Assembly (NCBI GenBank): GCA_017536845.1
Contig: JAFWCP010000371.1
Coordinates: 1 to 18,735, forward strand
Direction of reading: 5' to 3'
Length of the DNA stretch: 18,735 nt
From: Solobacterium sp.
Lineage (GTDB): Bacteria; Bacillota_I; Bacilli_A; Erysipelotrichales; Erysipelotrichaceae
In this document: positions 1 to 6,848 of the stretch, piece by piece
Position numbering within the stretch: the first letter of the stretch is position 1
Layout: every line of letters begins with the position of its first letter
The notes under the pieces: model-generated
Told to the model about the DNA's origin: nothing
What the model saw: only the letters and a program-made list of their open reading frames with translations
Databases searched by the model: none
Position numbers and translations under genes: made by a program

Positions 1-408
1 ATTTTCACCCTTCTTGTCAAGACGGTTGAGATAATAACGTTCATCTCTCTCGATTGTATTAGTCTGACTCAGATAGTACAGGTGTTCGCCATACGCGAGA
101 ATGTTGAAATTCAATAATCCATCAACATACTTAAAAGGTGTATCATTCTGGCGATCTGTTATAGGGGTATCATCTGCATACGTAAGGTATGTAAGAGGGA
201 CAGTAGTCTGGAAATCGGTGTAATACAGTTGATTATCCCAGGTGACGATATACGTGTCATCGCCCCAGCCAGGAACTGTTTCAGGATAGGCAGCAACGGA
301 AGACTGATGTCTGTAATCAATCATATCATCTTCGATTACAGGCGATATGGCAGCAGGATGCGAACACGCAGTAAGAATTACGAATGCCGATACCAATGTT
401 TTTTTCAT
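1..408 (-). CDS. Secreted lipoprotein, partial (C-terminus outside the window)
   Basis: The frame is open from the ATG at 408 to base 1 (136 residues, no stop), so the C-terminus is missing. A GGAGGAG ribosome binding site lies just before the ATG. The N-terminus is a lipoprotein signal: two lysines, a short hydrophobic stretch and a lipobox ending LTAC (Cys15), so the protein should be anchored on the outer face of the membrane. The mature part is rich in Tyr, Asp and Thr and has beta-strand-like stretches such as NQLYYTDF, EHLYYLSQT and RYYLNRLDKKG. These resemble the repeated strands of beta-propeller-like extracellular proteins (DUF5050 type), but that match is by eye only. No catalytic motif is visible. 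Function unknown; the call as a lipoprotein is firm, the fold is a guess. Confidence 0.75.
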   Translation of the reverse strand, partial: MKKTLVSAFVILTACSHPAAISPVIEDDMIDYRHQSSVAAYPETVPGWGDDTYIVTWDNQLYYTDFQTTVPLTYLTYADDTPITDRQNDTPFKYVDGLLNFNILAYGEHLYYLSQTNTIERDERYYLNRLDKKGEN

Positions 409-460
409 TATAAGCTCCTCCTTAACAAAACACTTGTGGATTGCTGTAAGCTCAATATAA

Positions 461-504
461 TGTGATCTGTGCTATTCATTGCTAAAAGGATAGCATGGAT
501 CACA
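461..504. repeat. Interrupted inverted repeat upstream of the lipoprotein gene
   Basis: Two 15-nt arms, 461-475 (TGTGATCTGTGCTAT) and 490-504 (ATAGCATGGATCACA), pair at 13 of 15 positions around a 14-nt spacer. The two mismatches fall together in the middle of each arm. It lies about 50 nt upstream of the lipoprotein start at 408. It has no U-run for a terminator and no clear promoter beside it, so it could be an operator or an mRNA hairpin. Confidence 0.5.
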
Positions 505-623
505 GTTGTGTACAATATCTTTCGTTAATAAGTTGCCTGGCCACATACCGGTATGACGGATTATACGGATTTCGTGTATTGTGCCATCCAGAAACTGCTG
601 TACGTTGTGAAATGTATCATGCA

Positions 624-643
624 TTAATCCACAATGGGATTAA
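624..643 (-). terminator. Weak stem-loop after the small secreted protein gene
   Basis: Perfect 7-bp arms TTAATCC (624-630) and GGATTAA (637-643) with a 6-nt loop lie 3 nt beyond the stop codon of the gene ending at 647. The stem is AT-rich and no U-run follows, so termination would be weak. The position is the main support. Confidence 0.3.
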
Positions 644-646
644 ACT

Positions 647-1021
647 CTAATTGACCATCCACCTCGTACTTACAGGTATACCTGCTCTGGGGTATCCGGT
701 TGCTTTTCCCTTTTCCCATTTCCAGTGTTCTGCGTCGCCATCATAAGTAATCATAGATAAAGTGAAATTAATATATGGCGAACCAGAACGAGAGCCTGCA
801 TAAACATAGTCGTAATACACGTTATAATAGTATCCGGAAACAAGAGCATATCCGCCATTTGACTGCTCACCTGTTATAGTACCGCTGAGAGTGGTGTCGT
901 TAATTGAACCATAAATGACGAAATTAACACCTGTATTTGATGCGGAATCTGATGCGTGCGTAATCGTTGCTCTGGTGCACAGCAGCAGCGAAGCGACGAG
1001 TAATATAATTAGTTTCTTCAT
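647..1021 (-). CDS. Small secreted protein of unknown function
   Basis: A 124-residue protein if translation starts at the ATG at 1021, which has AAGGAA seven bases upstream; a start at 1033 in the same frame has no ribosome binding site. The N-terminus is a classic Sec signal peptide (MKK, then a Leu/Ile/Val/Ala core, likely cleavage near THA). The mature part of about 100 residues has no cysteine and is rich in Gly, Ser and Tyr, including a tyrosine cluster (GYYYNVYYDYVYAGS) and a basic, tryptophan-containing C-terminal third (HWKWEKGKATG, ending RWMVN). Size and layout recall secreted bacteriocin-like proteins such as the lactococcin 972 group, but I could not align that family's motifs, so I do not assign it. 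It has its own promoter with a palindrome upstream, which suggests regulated expression. Confidence 0.7.
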   Translation of the reverse strand: MKKLIILLVASLLLCTRATITHASDSASNTGVNFVIYGSINDTTLSGTITGEQSNGGYALVSGYYYNVYYDYVYAGSRSGSPYINFTLSMITYDGDAEHWKWEKGKATGYPRAGIPVSTRWMVN

Positions 1022-1065
1022 AATTTCCTTCATATGCGAAGATATATGTCAGTGTTACGTGTTCA

Positions 1066-1094
1066 GTTAGACCATATGCTGATATTTGATTCAA
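1066..1094 (-). promoter_or_regulatory. Promoter of the small secreted protein gene
   Basis: On the minus strand, TTGAAT (1094-1089) and TCTAAC (1071-1066) are separated by 17 nt, with TGG directly before the -10 (extended -10 type). The start of transcription would fall near 1059, giving a leader of about 38 nt to the ATG at 1021. Confidence 0.5.
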
Positions 1095-1107
1095 TAATTC
1101 ATCGACT

Positions 1108-1129
1108 ACATCCAGTAAGTACTGGATGT
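1108..1129. promoter_or_regulatory. Perfect palindrome, probable regulator binding site
   Basis: Perfect 10-bp arms ACATCCAGTA and TACTGGATGT flank a 2-nt centre (AG). The site ends 13 bp upstream of the -35 box of the small secreted protein gene, centred near -60. That is an activator-like position. The binding protein is not identifiable from this window. Confidence 0.55.
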
Positions 1130-1179
1130 GCGAATTGTCAGCTCAGAATGAACCGATCTGTTGCTGTTCCTTGATTTAA

Positions 1180-1624
1180 CTACTGTATAATAGCTACTTA
1201 TATAATAGTCCATCAGGGTTGACAGGATTGTTCCGTTTTGTGGAATACCTGTATCAATTTGTAGCGGATCCCTATATTATGGGTTTCGGATGATCTGAAT
1301 GACAGCAAATCAGAAAAAAATGTTTTTTTGATATGTCAACGGCTGATAGATGGGTTCCTTCAGCTGACCCAATCTGAATCTGATCGAAAGGCTGTAAAAG
1401 GTTGTAAAGACAAAGCTACAAGAATTTCATGGCGTTCAAAGAAGAGATTGACAGAATCATTTCAGAGACCAAAGGTATATACAAAGAGAAGATCAGCATT
1501 TTGAGCGGGGAAAAGGTACAACTGTATGACGGGTACAGAGTATTGAACGTTTCTGAAATGGAACGCCCTGACAGGAAGAAAGGCCATCATTGACAATCTG
1601 AAGTTCTTTGATTGTCTTCAATGA
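1180..1624 (+). pseudogene. Possible decayed gene in alternating frames
   Basis: No intact gene occupies 1034-1794. On the plus strand, however, open stretches follow each other in two alternating frames: 1180-1290 (contains VEYLYQFVADPYIMGF), about 1290-1400 (SDDLNDSKSEKNVFLICQ, then DGFLQLTQSESD), 1405-1557 (FKEEIDRIISETKGIYKE, then LYDGYRVLNVSE) and 1559-1624 (WNALTGRKAIIDNLKFFD, ending TGA). Together they read like a protein of roughly 145 residues broken by three frameshifts. The one ATG-started piece is 1429-1593, 54 residues, with no ribosome binding site. I do not recognise the family. Chance open frames in AT-rich DNA are a real alternative. Confidence 0.3.
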
Positions 1625-1676
1625 GCATTGTATCCATGTTTTTTATACGCTTTCTTTTACGGGCAATACACAAGAA

Positions 1677-1715
1677 ACCGGCAGAGCAAAGGAAACATCC
1701 CTGTACTCTGCCGGT
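1677..1715 (-). terminator. Stem-loop after the ABC transporter operon
   Basis: 10-bp perfect arms ACCGGCAGAG (1677-1686) and CTCTGCCGGT (1706-1715), with a further GGA/TCC pairing inside the loop. It lies about 80 nt beyond the permease stop. Read on the minus strand it is followed by TTTCTTGT, a mediocre U-run. It is the likely terminator of the operon ending at 1795. Confidence 0.55.
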
Positions 1716-1794
1716 ATTTATCATTTATAATCTCTAACTCCTTTGAAGAACTGAACTGATGTGCTATTCATTTGTTCCTTTGGGTATAATACTA

Positions 1795-3393
1795 TTATAG
1801 ACTCGCAAAGATGTGGCTGCCTTTGGTATCCAGCCATTTCAGCATCAGGAAAGTGATGACCAGATGGATCATGATCCACAAGGACAGGTACATGGCAGCA
1901 CCGATGCGGTAGGCGGCAAGCAGGTACAGACCGGCAAACAGGACGGTCACGATCCAGCTGCCGAAAATGACAATCGTGACGGAGGCACTCTGTTTGATCG
2001 GGCCGGTTTCATTGGTCCAGGATAAAACAGGCATACGGATGCCGATGACCATTCCGAATACTGCTGACAATCCTGTATAGGACAGCAGGAACAGCACCAT
2101 CAGGATTTTCACGGTCAGGGAAGATGGGATGACAGCAGCACCGCAGACTGAGGCAAATAATGTCACGATGCCGGAAAGGATCAGCTGGACACTCAGCTTT
2201 GCCCGCAAGACAAGCTTTGGTGATACCGGCAGGCACTGCGGGATCCAGAGATTCTTTCCTTCCAGAGACACCGAAGGGGCTGTGATATCAATCATTGATG
2301 AGGCGATCCCCAGCATTGTGCAGATCAGGATGGCAGGGGTATCGGGAATGCTGAGGAAGACGGCATCAAGGACTTCAATGATCATGGGCCCTTTCCATAC
2401 CAGCATGACGCCGGCCAGCGGAATGATCAGAACCCCCAGCCCGCAGTTAAGCATGTACACGGAACTGGATGTGAAGCGGGCAAATTCCTTGCTCAACAAA
2501 GCACCGAAAACGGATTTCTGCCGGATCGGCTTTTCGACATAGCGCACCTTTGAAACGATTTCACCACCGGCCGCAATCTTCAGGAAGCTGCGCTGCAGGA
2601 TGACCCAGACAAGCATGGCCAAAGCCGCAAAGACGAACAGGAACAGGGCTGATGCAGCCCAGTCGCCTTCGCCGATATGGCCGAACAGGTACAGAAGATA
2701 GGCCGTGCCTTTGACCTTCTCACCATAGAGAACCGCGTTTTCCATCATCCTGGAGATCATGCTGTTGGCGTTGAAGTACAGGTAATAGTAGGCGCTGATA
2801 AACGCCAGGCTGGCCAGTACGGTAACGAAGCTCCGGTTTTTCAGCTTCAGGCTGATCCTGGCAACCGCCCAGCCCAGGATGCATGACAGCAGCAGGACAA
2901 TCAGGGTTACGATGAATAACAGCAGGATGCCGCAGATGATACGGGAAACAGTCATACCGACAATGACCCAGCTGACGATCAATGCCGGCACAAAGACGAC
3001 AGCGGCATATATGGTTCCCATCAGGTAGACATACAGGAGTCTGGCGGCCATGATTGTCTGAACCGGGATCGGCAGGGATAACAGCAGGTCGTTGTCTTTT
3101 GCCAGGTAGAGGGCTGAGAATGTATTGACCACACTGCCGAACGCACCAAGGACAATGGCAATTAAGGCAAACAGCAGGAAATAGAGCCAGTCCAGCCCTG
3201 CCCCATGCAGGACTTCACACATGCTCAGGGCCAGGGCGGTGAAGATGCCGCCAAGCATGCCGACGACGATGAGGATATAGAAGACAAACCACAGGGCAAT
3301 GGCCCACTTCGGCCGCATGCGGTTTTTCTTTGCGTCATAGAAATAGCTTTTGAACAGTTCCATGAACTGCTTCTTCACCAGCAGGCTTAGCAT
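1795..3393 (-). CDS. ABC-2-like exporter permease
   Basis: A 532-residue polytopic membrane protein with about 12 hydrophobic segments and a cytoplasmic, charged N-terminus. Length and pattern fit the large one-piece ABC exporter permeases of Firmicutes (ABC_tran_2 / 'putative ABC exporter' type). The motif DNDLLLSLPIPVQTIMAARL after the second or third segment has a counterpart in the second half (EGKNLWIPQCLPVSPKLVL, then RAKL), which suggests an internally duplicated architecture. The start codon follows the ATPase stop with no gap. A GGAGG site lies in the last codons of the ATPase gene, so the two are translationally coupled. It should form the membrane channel driven by the adjacent ATPase. 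The substrate is unknown; exporters of this type are linked to peptides, lipids or drugs. Confidence 0.85.
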   Translation of the reverse strand: MLSLLVKKQFMELFKSYFYDAKKNRMRPKWAIALWFVFYILIVVGMLGGIFTALALSMCEVLHGAGLDWLYFLLFALIAIVLGAFGSVVNTFSALYLAKDNDLLLSLPIPVQTIMAARLLYVYLMGTIYAAVVFVPALIVSWVIVGMTVSRIICGILLLFIVTLIVLLLSCILGWAVARISLKLKNRSFVTVLASLAFISAYYYLYFNANSMISRMMENAVLYGEKVKGTAYLLYLFGHIGEGDWAASALFLFVFAALAMLVWVILQRSFLKIAAGGEIVSKVRYVEKPIRQKSVFGALLSKEFARFTSSSVYMLNCGLGVLIIPLAGVMLVWKGPMIIEVLDAVFLSIPDTPAILICTMLGIASSMIDITAPSVSLEGKNLWIPQCLPVSPKLVLRAKLSVQLILSGIVTLFASVCGAAVIPSSLTVKILMVLFLLSYTGLSAVFGMVIGIRMPVLSWTNETGPIKQSASVTIVIFGSWIVTVLFAGLYLLAAYRIGAAMYLSLWIMIHLVITFLMLKWLDTKGSHIFASL

Positions 3394-4101
3394 TTACGCA
3401 TCCTCCAGTTCCAGGAAGACATCTTCCAGGCTGTCATCGCCCTTGACTTCTTCCATGGTGCCGACCCTGATGAGCTTTCCCTGTTTGATGATGGCGACTT
3501 TGTCACAGAGCTTTTCCGCCACTTCCAGGACATGGGTGGAAAAGAAGATGGCGCCGCCGTTGTCGCAGTGTTCCCGCATCATCTGCTTCAGAAGGTGGGA
3601 GGCTTTCGGGTCGAGGCCGACAAACGGTTCGTCCATGATAATCAATTGCGGGGTGTGTATCCAGGCCGAGATGACGGCCAGCTTCTGCTTCATGCCATGG
3701 GAATAGGCTGAGATGGGCTGGTTCAGGTCATTGGTCAGATCCAGCAGATCGGCATACTTCCGGATCCTTTCCTGTCTGATGGAAGCCGGAACCGCAAAGA
3801 CATCGCCGATGAAATTGAGGAACCGGATTCCGCTCATGAATTCATACAGGTCCGGATTATCGGGAATGTAGGCAATGTCTTTCTTGCATGCGACGGGGTC
3901 GGACTGAATGTCCTTGCCGTTGATGAGGATGGTGCCGGCATCAAAGGGAAGGATGCCGACAACGCTTTTCAGGGTGGTGGATTTGCCGGCGCCGTTATGG
4001 CCGATAAAGCCGAAGATTTCGTTCGGCCTGATGTGCAGGGAAAGGTCATCGACAGCCTTCTTGGTGCCGTAGGTTTTGGTCAGATGTTCGATTTTAAGCA
4101 T
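3394..4101 (-). CDS. ABC transporter ATP-binding protein
   Basis: A 235-residue nucleotide-binding domain with every core motif: Walker A GHNGAGKST (residues 34-42), Q-loop-region IAYIPDNPDLYEFM, signature YSHGMKQK (133-140), Walker B LIIMDEP (153-159), D-loop GLDP and H-switch STH (His191). The SHGMK variant of the signature is normal for ABC-2-type exporters, including drug and lantibiotic immunity systems. It sits between the TetR gene (3-nt gap, ribosome binding site AAGGAG inside the tetR stop region) and the permease gene (no gap). It therefore powers the permease encoded at 1795-3393. Confidence 0.95.
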   Translation of the reverse strand: MLKIEHLTKTYGTKKAVDDLSLHIRPNEIFGFIGHNGAGKSTTLKSVVGILPFDAGTILINGKDIQSDPVACKKDIAYIPDNPDLYEFMSGIRFLNFIGDVFAVPASIRQERIRKYADLLDLTNDLNQPISAYSHGMKQKLAVISAWIHTPQLIIMDEPFVGLDPKASHLLKQMMREHCDNGGAIFFSTHVLEVAEKLCDKVAIIKQGKLIRVGTMEEVKGDDSLEDVFLELEDA

Positions 4102-4104
4102 GTT

Positions 4105-4737
4105 TTACTCCTTTTGCTTGTTGACAAGGGCTTTGAAAACGGCGTCTTTGTCCGCTTTCCCTTCCGCCAGGCCGGGGATTTCCTTATAGGCCTTGCATAC
4201 GGCAAGGCTGACTTCCGATAAGACAGCGCTGATCTGCTCATCAGTGTAAGGACATTCATCCGTGACGATCAGCGTTGCAAAGCTGAAGGCCACAAGCCAG
4301 AGGTCACGGAAATAGCAGTCAGCCGTAAAGGCATCCATGGCATAGATCTTCATGATGGAATCCCGTACCAGGTCCTGTGACATGGCCATTGCTGAGATGA
4401 CGCCGCCGACGGTGCCATCCGGCCTGGTCAGAAACAGCAGTTTATAGAGATACGGCTCTTCGCGGGCAAAACGGATATACTGCCGGCCGACGCCGAGAAA
4501 GGGGACAGGGGCCTGCAGGCCGCGCACCAGATAGTCTTTGTAATGTTCCTTTGCCATTTCAAAGACATCATGACGAAGTTCTTCCATCGTATCGTAATAG
4601 GTGAAGATCGGCCTTGGTGATATCTTGAGAAAAGCTGCCACTTCCCTGGCTGTGACCGTGTCGATGCCTCTTAGCCTGGCAATGTTGTAGGCTGCCTCGA
4701 TGATCTCGTTTTTCTGGAATTTCACTTTCGGTGCCAT
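4105..4737 (-). CDS. TetR-family transcriptional regulator
   Basis: A 210-residue protein from the ATG at 4737, chosen because GGAGGAG lies directly upstream; the frame is open further 5' to 4821 but that part covers the promoter. The N-terminal helix-turn-helix is typical of TetR: IIEAAYNIARLRGIDTVTAREVAAFLKIS, followed by PIFTYYDTMEELRHDVF (residues about 10-57), where Y-Y replaces the usual Y-x-Y/H-F contact. The rest is an all-helical ligand domain with no recognisable pocket motif. First gene of the exporter operon, so it probably represses its own operon and is released by the exported compound. The palindrome at 4767-4780, just after the -10 box, is the likely operator. Confidence 0.9.
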   Translation of the reverse strand: MAPKVKFQKNEIIEAAYNIARLRGIDTVTAREVAAFLKISPRPIFTYYDTMEELRHDVFEMAKEHYKDYLVRGLQAPVPFLGVGRQYIRFAREEPYLYKLLFLTRPDGTVGGVISAMAMSQDLVRDSIMKIYAMDAFTADCYFRDLWLVAFSFATLIVTDECPYTDEQISAVLSEVSLAVCKAYKEIPGLAEGKADKDAVFKALVNKQKE

Positions 4738-4766
4738 ATTGCTCCTCCTTTGAAAACAGTTGATAT

Positions 4767-4780
4767 GCAACATGTGTTGC
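4767..4780. promoter_or_regulatory. Probable TetR operator
   Basis: Inverted repeat GCAACA-TG-TGTTGC. It lies at about +6 to +19 of the predicted tetR transcript, downstream of the -10 box, where a bound repressor would block transcription. Assignment to this TetR is inference from position. Confidence 0.55.
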
Positions 4781-4792
4781 GTAACTGCTGTT

Positions 4793-4821
4793 ATTTTATG
4801 GCGGCAGGGAGCGGAAGTCAA
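4793..4821 (-). promoter_or_regulatory. Promoter of the tetR-ABC operon
   Basis: On the minus strand, TTGACT (4821-4816) and TAAAAT (4798-4793) are separated by exactly 17 nt. The predicted transcription start near 4786 gives a leader of about 50 nt. Confidence 0.75.
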
Positions 4822-4854
4822 CAGGAATCGTATTCTTTTCTTCAGGGAATGTGC

Positions 4855-4880
4855 TAGAATGTTAGTTAGATTAAACTAAC
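4855..4880 (+). promoter_or_regulatory. Extended -10 promoter and overlapping palindrome before the methyltransferase cluster
   Basis: TGCTAGAAT (ending 4860) is an extended -10 element with no strong -35 (a TTCTTT 16 nt upstream). It is directly followed by perfect 7-bp arms GTTAGTT (4861-4867) and AACTAAC (4874-4880) around AGATTA. The transcription start would fall inside the palindrome, a repressor-type position. This palindrome differs from the one at tetR, so a second regulator is possible. Confidence 0.5.
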
Positions 4881-4893
4881 AATTGGAGGATAT

Positions 4894-5679
4894 ATGAAAC
4901 CTGATTATAAGAACTGGGTTCCGAAAGGAATGATCTGCGGCTTTGCGGCCGGTACTGCCGCACTGGGCGCTGCCTGTGCTGCTCTGGAAGCGACCTCTCC
5001 TGCAATCCCCGGCAGACGCGCGGTGCAGGTCCTGCTGGGAACGGCTGCCCTTGCCGGCGGCGTTGCGACCGGCTGGTTTACTGTCATGCACAATCGTTTT
5101 TCCTATGACGGCAGACGGCAGCTGTCAAAACAGATTGTCGAAGGGACAGCAGAATATGCAAAACTGCCGGAAGGCGGCAGGGGGCTGGATGTCGGCTGCG
5201 GCAGCGGTGCTCTGACAATCGCCTGCGCAAAACGCAATCCGCAGGCAACGATGCTGGGGATTGATCCCTGGGGCCCGGAATATGCATCCTTTAACAAAGA
5301 TCTGTGCATGAAGAATGCCGAAGCCGAGCATGTCACCAATGTCAGCTTTCAAAGCGGCAATGCCATCAGGCTGGATTCTCCGGATGAAACCTTTGACTTT
5401 GTGACCAGCAACTATGTCTATCACAATATCACCGGCAGGAACAAACAGGAACTGCTCAGGGAAACCCTGCGGGTACTGAAGAAGGGCGGCACGTTTGCCA
5501 TCCATGACCTGATGAGGAAAGCAAGATACGGCGACATGGACAGATTTGTGCAGAGTCTTAAGGATGAGGGGTATGAAGAAGTCCGAATGATTGATACGAC
5601 GGACGGCCTGTTCATGAGCAGGAAAGAGGCCAGATGGATGATGCTGGCAGGGTCAGCGCTGTTAGTCGGGAAGAAATGA
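4894..5679 (+). CDS. Membrane-anchored class I SAM methyltransferase
   Basis: A 261-residue protein with GGAGG upstream of the ATG. Two hydrophobic, Ala/Gly-rich segments (about residues 11-31 and 43-65) form a hairpin anchor that soluble class I methyltransferases lack. The catalytic domain follows: motif I LDVGCGSGALTIACA (98-112), acidic residue ending strand beta2 in GIDPW (Asp124), an acidic/aromatic segment DFVTSNYVYHNI, and the LRETLRVLKKGGTFAIHDL stretch. The fold is of the Methyltransf_11/25 type found in many small-molecule methylases, including quinone biosynthesis. The substrate cannot be read from sequence; the anchor suggests a lipid or membrane-associated acceptor. First gene of a methyltransferase cluster divergent from the TetR/ABC operon. 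Confidence 0.85.
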   Translation: MKPDYKNWVPKGMICGFAAGTAALGAACAALEATSPAIPGRRAVQVLLGTAALAGGVATGWFTVMHNRFSYDGRRQLSKQIVEGTAEYAKLPEGGRGLDVGCGSGALTIACAKRNPQATMLGIDPWGPEYASFNKDLCMKNAEAEHVTNVSFQSGNAIRLDSPDETFDFVTSNYVYHNITGRNKQELLRETLRVLKKGGTFAIHDLMRKARYGDMDRFVQSLKDEGYEEVRMIDTTDGLFMSRKEARWMMLAGSALLVGKK

Positions 5680-5725
5680 GCCATGTCTTTTCAGAATGAG
5701 CTGTGCCGGCAGGAAAGGATACTGT

Positions 5726-6583
5726 ATGAAATACCATATTGAACCGGATACCGTGCAGGAAACACTGGTCATTCCGTTATTTGCAAGACTGATCTGCACA
5801 GAACGATTTCCCGCACTTTTTGAAGATGAAAATGCCAGGATCATCTGTGACAGCCTGGATTATGATTTTTCCGCAAAACGGAAGCTGATGGAATCTCCGG
5901 CAGGGCTGTTCGGGGCTCTGGAAGCAGCCCAGCGGCAGTATGACCTGATGTGGGAAGTGAAAGACTATCTGAAAGACCATCCTTGTGCGTCCGTGGTGAA
6001 CCTTGGCTGCGGGCTGGATGATACCTTTGCCAGAGTGAACAACGGGCAATGTCATGGGTATAACCTTGATTTTGCGGATGTGATAGAGATTCGTGAGAAG
6101 GTTCTTCAAAAGGCGGACAATGAAGAAAACATAGCCTGTGACCTCAATGATGTCAGATGGATGGATCAGATCGACAGGTCACAGGGCGTTGTGTTCTTTG
6201 CGGCCGGGGTGTTCTATTATTTTGAAACGGTCAGGGTCAGGGCATTGTTCCATACGATGGCGGAACAGTTTCCGGGCGGGGTGCTGGTTTTTGATGCCTG
6301 CAATGCAAGAGGGGCAAAGATGATGCGGAAGACATGGCTGAAGCAGGCCGGCATCCGGAGTGTGGATACATATTTTTCCACGAATGGAGCCCAGGATCTG
6401 AGAGACTGGAGTCCCTCCTTTGCCAATGTCAGTGAAAAAAGCTATATGCGGGGCTATCGGGATCTGATGCCTTCGGTTTCCCTGTTCCACAGAATTCTGA
6501 TTTTATTCTGCGACCATGCTGTGAAAATGAAGATCATCCGTATAGAATTCAGGCAGGAGGAATCGGAGGATGGAACGCAGTGA
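5726..6583 (+). CDS. LCMT/TcmP-like O-methyltransferase
   Basis: A 285-residue protein from the ATG at 5726, preceded by AGGAAAGG; an in-frame ATG at 5696 has a poorer site. The sequence follows the leucine carboxyl methyltransferase superfamily (PPM1/LCMT, bacterial TcmP-like): ETLVIPLFARLICTERF near the N-terminus, LDYDFSAKRKL, the SAM motif VVNLGCGLDDTFARV (90-104), and YNLDFADVIEIREKVL just after it, then VVFFAAGVFYYFE. Members methylate carboxyl or hydroxyl groups of small molecules such as polyketides, or protein C-termini. No polyketide genes lie nearby, so the acceptor is unknown. It is 46 nt downstream of the membrane methyltransferase and overlaps the next reading frame by 14 nt, indicating one transcript. 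Confidence 0.85.
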   Translation: MKYHIEPDTVQETLVIPLFARLICTERFPALFEDENARIICDSLDYDFSAKRKLMESPAGLFGALEAAQRQYDLMWEVKDYLKDHPCASVVNLGCGLDDTFARVNNGQCHGYNLDFADVIEIREKVLQKADNEENIACDLNDVRWMDQIDRSQGVVFFAAGVFYYFETVRVRALFHTMAEQFPGGVLVFDACNARGAKMMRKTWLKQAGIRSVDTYFSTNGAQDLRDWSPSFANVSEKSYMRGYRDLMPSVSLFHRILILFCDHAVKMKIIRIEFRQEESEDGTQ

Positions 6584-6848
6584 GAAAATCAGAAAATCGT
6601 ATCGGAAGCCGGGCGGTTCTGCGGACCTTTATGACAGCATCCTGACATATACAGCATTGCCGGGGAAGAAAACCGAACGGGTTGTGAAGCACGTCTTTGT
6701 GCCCAAAGGGGCTTTTACGCCGCCCTTTGAAACCGGACCGTCATTGACCGACGGTATGAATGACATGTATGAAGATGTCGAAGTAAAAACTGTCAGGGCG
6801 GAAGGCATCTGCAGCGGCCGTAAGAAGGAGAAGAATCATGAAAGATAA
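6570..6848 (+). pseudogene. Methyltransferase remnant lacking the SAM-binding core
   Basis: A 92-residue open frame with a good GGAGG site, overlapping the LCMT gene by 14 nt and the next gene by 11 nt. Both ends match the downstream methyltransferase: EKIRKSYRK...LYDSILT (5-26) parallels DKIRDSYQA...IYDDVLT, and KGAFTPPFETGPSLTDGM, then DVEV, parallels RGWFTPPFESALSLKERL, then DVEV. The roughly 130 residues between, which hold motif I and all SAM contacts, are absent. It therefore looks like a tandem copy with an in-frame internal deletion. It cannot be an active methyltransferase alone. It could still be translated, as a spacer that couples the flanking genes or as a partner subunit; nothing shows which. 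Confidence 0.7.

Noticed and set aside
229..465. Plus-strand open frame of 78 codons at the left end
   Set aside because: Antisense to the lipoprotein gene, which has the signal peptide and ribosome binding site.
461..504. CRP-like site (TGTGA...TCACA) in the inverted repeat
   Set aside because: The half-sites are about 34 bp apart rather than 6 bp, so the resemblance is fortuitous.
1306..1330. A-run/T-run inverted repeat (AAAAAAATGTTTTTTT)
   Set aside because: Simple homopolymer symmetry inside the possible relic; no gene end beside it to make it a terminator.
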